Assembly: GCA_963070105.1 (NCBI GenBank)
Contig: OY718807.1
Coordinates: 7,913,983 to 7,977,982 of the forward strand
Length of the DNA stretch: 64,000 bases
DNA from: Litomosoides sigmodontis
Lineage: Eukaryota > Nematoda > Chromadorea > Rhabditida > Onchocercidae
Direction: 5' to 3'
This document shows, one piece after another, positions 60,815 to 64,000 of this stretch. Below the pieces are notes generated by a model. That model worked only from the letters and a program-made list of their open reading frames with translations, was not told the DNA's origin and made no database searches. The position numbers and the translations under genes were made by a program. The number at the start of each line of letters is the position of its first letter. Position 1 is the first letter of the stretch.

Positions 60815-61349
60815 ATGATAATGAGTGGAAACAGTTTATTATCATCATCAGTAGCAGCATCAACATCCACACCGTCTTCATCATCATCATCGTCATCATC
60901 GTCAGCACCATCATCCTCATCATCATCATCAACAACAACAACTACTACTACTACTACGTTACCTGCATCAGTATCGGCGGCAGTAGCAGCAGCTGTAGCA
61001 GTTACATCAGCGGCTACAGCAGCTGCTAACGCTATCCGAACTAGCAATAGCACAAGTAATAATAGTGGCGGTGGTGGTAGTAGTAGAAGTAGTAGTAATA
61101 GTTGTAATAATACTGTGCTACAAACGACAACAACGCCCGAAGGCGGAGACAATAAGGTTGCTGTTACTAGTAGTAGTAGCAGTAGTAGTAGTAGTAGTAG
61201 TAGTGGTAGTGGTAGTGGTAGTGGTAGTAGTAGTAGTTGTAGTATCAGTACTAACACTAATACTATAGCAGTAGTAAGTGCCATCCAACAGTTGCAGCAT
61301 CAGCAACAACAGCACCATCATCACCACCACCAGCAGCAGCAGCAGCAGC

Positions 61350-61392
<43 letters not shown>

Positions 61393-61913
61393 GCAACAAC
61401 AACACTATCGTAATCACAATCATCAGGTATTATCATCATCATCTTCATCGCCATCATCACCACCACTACCATCATCATCATCATCATCATCATCGTCATC
61501 ATCATCAGCACCAGTAGTAGTAGTAGCAGCAGCAGCAGCAGCAGCAGCACCACAAACAACAACAATAACAACAACGACAACAGCAACAATAATTCCAACA
61601 ATAACAACAACAACAACAACAACGATATCGCCACCTTCTGTCGCCACCATTGTCTTACCGACTCAATCAAATTCACTTATCGCCCTCTCATCTCAGCTTC
61701 ACGAAGTTACCTGCAATTTATGTCCGAAAGGTTTTGCTAGCCAAAAATTACTGCAACAACATCAGCATATGTTTCACACTGATAAAGCATTCATTTGTGA
61801 AATTTGCGGTAAAGCATTTCGGTTCCGGTCAAATTTAGCGGAACATCGATCCGTGCACACCGCACTGAAACCGTATGTTTGCAAATTTTGCGGCAAATCA
61901 TCAAGACTTAAAG
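60815..61913 (+). CDS. C2H2 zinc-finger protein, first coding exon (3' part outside the window)
   Basis: ATG at 60815 (a second Met follows at 60821). The exon ends AAAG before a GTTAGT donor after 366 codons, phase 1. Residues 1-300 are low-complexity: long Ser runs, Thr, an Ala/Val block, Gly/Ser, a His run leading into about 26 Gln/His, and a second Ala block. Fingers begin near residue 304: CNLCPKGF with spacing C-x2-C-x12-H-x4-H; CEICGKAFRFRSNLAEH with C-x2-C-x12-H-x3-H; and CKFCGKSSRLKG, cut by the intron before its His pair. C2H2 fingers bind DNA and the homopolymer-rich N-terminus is typical of developmental transcription factors, so a nuclear regulator is likely. I could not assign it to a named family. 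No exon completing finger 3 is visible before the window ends. Confidence 0.8.
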
Positions 61914-63509
61914 GTTAGTCATTTTTCTCATCCTTTCTTCTTTTCTATTTTAACACATTTCCTTTGAAACTTATCCCGATCAAAAATGATTTTTAATTGT
62001 TCCTCCCCCCCCCCCCCCAAAAAAAAAAGAGGGGATCAGCCATTTATTAAAAGCTTATTTTCATCACTATTTATTTAGTATTAATATAGCAGGATGTATG
62101 CATTTAGCAAGTGTTCCAATGACAAATTTAAATGATTAAAGTCTAAAAGTGAATTTAATGAATAAAGTCTAAAAGCGATAACAGTAATAACAGTATCGTT
62201 TTTATCATTATTACAGTAAGTTTCATTCCTGTTTCGTTTTTCTTTTTGCTAGCCTATCAGTATCAGTAAAGTCTTCAGTTAATTCGAGCTGAGAAAGAAA
62301 CAGTGCAATTAAATTTATGGGAAAGAAAGAAATTAGTTATCAGTAGATATTTCCTACTCTTTTCCTTCTCTTTCTTTCTCACAAAAGTTACTGGATAATT
62401 TTAAAATATATAATATCTCTATCCATATTATATATTTTAATTGAAATTGTTAAATTTTTACTCATAACTGAAAGAAGAAAATAAATTCATTTTAGACTAT
62501 TTTATGCTAATTTTTTTCATCTTTTTTTGACCTCAAAAAATTACTAATTGATAGAAAACTTTCCTTTTTTTTTGCTACCCAAAAAACTATCTAAATCCTC
62601 ATTAAATTTTCTTTCTTTCTGTCCCTGTCTCTCTCTCCCCCTCCTATCTTAAAACTTTTTTTTGCAACATTTTTAATCCTATGAAATCAAACATTTTTTG
62701 TTTTCATCCTTCTTATCCTATCAAAGAACAAAAAAAAAAAGCAAATGTTGTGTAAACGAATGAGTGTTAATGAATTGTTCTTCTCACTTCATTATCATTA
62801 TGAGATGAATAATGATTTGGGCAATGAAGTGCTACTAGTGAATAGCCAGCGAGTAGCCAGCCAGTTTTAATAATGAATAGATCCAGTTTAATGAAAATGA
62901 AGAGGAAGAGGGGATATGAATGAAAGTGGTGGTAGCAACGATCTGTATGTGGGCAGGTTGTACTGGTAAAACGGTATGGTACATCATCGATAGACAGGCA
63001 GACGTACGTGTAATGTATCTTCTTCTCCTTCATTTTCGATCCCCGCAGGCTGTTTGCTTGCTTTAGTTCGCCTAAGCAACTGTCATCATTGTTACTTCCA
63101 TCGGTAAACTAGATTAGCTTGTTTACTTGCAAATAATGAAATTGTGATTTACACAGAAGAATTGATTGGAAGACTGTTTGGTAGGTAACAAAAGCGTAAA
63201 AAGCAGTAAACACACGCACGCACCCACACACACACACACACATACACACACACGCACACACGCACGCATAATTAAGTAAATAAATTAAAACAATAAAGAA
63301 ATAAGTAAGTGAAGAGCAAACAAATCTATTTAAATTTTGAAATTTTAAATGATCAAATTATCCGCTCCATCCTTTATTCGTTTGTTTGCTTTTTTTTTGT
63401 TTATTTGTTTCTTTGCTTGCTTTGCTTTTTTTTGTTTCTTAAATTATTTAAACTAATTTCATCATTATTTGCAAGTAATTTCATCACATCTATTTATTTT
63501 ATGCAATAA

Positions 63510-63545
<36 letters not shown>

Positions 63546-64000
63546 GTTGTATTTTTTTTGACGGTTTTTTTCCAAAATTCAAATATCGATTGAAAAAGAA
63601 TAGAGAGTGTATAATTTCACTAGGAATTTAATTTCAATGAAAAATTTTCCGTAATTATTGCTTTTCTTCTCATTTCCACTCTCTCATCTCCTCTCTCTCT
63701 CCCTTTTTCTCTCCCTCTATCTCTCATTTTGCTAATTTCAACTGTATGATCAATTAATTAATTTTGCATAATTTTTTGCCTATCTAATTTCTTATTTTTT
63801 CCTTAATATTTAGCAATTTTGAAATAAAATTCTCTTTTTTTTTGTTGAAAAACTATTCGCGCCTTAATTGCCTTTTTTATTTTTGCTAATTGCAAAAATT
63901 TGTGTGGCTAACAAAAATCTTAAAGCATAAGATTGAAATTATTAAATGTTTTTTTTTGAAAGCAATCAATTTAGAGTTACTAGCCGTTTTTTTTGCACTT
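61914..64000 (+). other. zinc-finger gene intron, running out of the window
   Basis: It begins GTTAGT. Contents: a C13/A10 homopolymer junction near 62006-62030, (CA)n with CG variants at 63208-63269, (ATT)n at 63510-63545, and CT-rich tracts near 63680-63725. No sequence able to finish the third finger was found, so the intron should exceed 2 kb. Confidence 0.6.
63208..63269 (+). repeat. (CA)n microsatellite with CACG variants
   Basis: Imperfect CA repeats with regularly placed G substitutions. Confidence 0.9.

Overview
The window looks like nuclear DNA of an invertebrate, most probably a parasitic nematode. The composition is very AT-rich, with many short exons separated by introns of a few hundred bases to several kilobases. 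Introns end in TTTCAG or TTTTAG and start GTAAGT or GTATGT. A TTTGCAATCTCAG acceptor-like site abuts the ATG of a small secreted-peptide gene, as expected for spliced-leader trans-splicing. No bacterial-style operon, CRISPR array, tRNA, rRNA or recognisable transposon was seen. The nematode assignment is an inference.

Layout. (1) 413-950 (+): a two-exon gene for a 91-residue secreted precursor with a signal peptide, a furin-type RVKR site and a Phe/Arg/Gly/Trp-rich cationic tail. (2) 951-14858: no recognised gene apart from a speculative tiny first exon at 6910-6927; mostly AT-rich DNA with many (CA/TG)n, (GA)n and (AAAT)n tracts. (3) 14859-33654 (+): seventeen exons that join in phase into 952 codons (951 residues plus stop) of an LRCH-family protein: leucine-rich repeats, a disordered Ser/Thr/Asn-rich linker and a C-terminal calponin-homology (CH) domain. 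Its true first exon is not certain. (4) 35042-37639 (-): six exons of a ZnT2/3/8-type zinc transporter (SLC30/CDF), convergent with LRCH; a start exon is proposed at 38003-38013. (5) 38707-40341 (-): an open frame of 544 codons built almost wholly from about 59 degenerate copies of a 9-residue repeat (27 bp), with every length variant a multiple of 3. This is the strongest candidate for something undescribed. (6) 40342-60450: no supported gene; large (ATT)n arrays and many other simple repeats. (7) 60455-61913 (+): leader, a 35-codon upstream ORF and the first coding exon of a C2H2 zinc-finger protein with very long Ser/Thr/Ala/Gln/His runs; the gene continues beyond the window.

Five (AAT/ATT)n arrays, each about 0.8-2.1 kb and nearly perfect, make up roughly a tenth of the window. 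Three lie in LRCH introns and two between genes. One changes abruptly into a 1.2 kb array of a 10-bp unit. They create very long but meaningless open frames (poly-Ile, poly-Asn, poly-Tyr, poly-Leu).

The genes do not form a pathway: they are a secreted peptide, a cytoskeletal/GTPase-regulator scaffold, a vesicular zinc exporter, a repeat protein of unknown role and a transcription factor.
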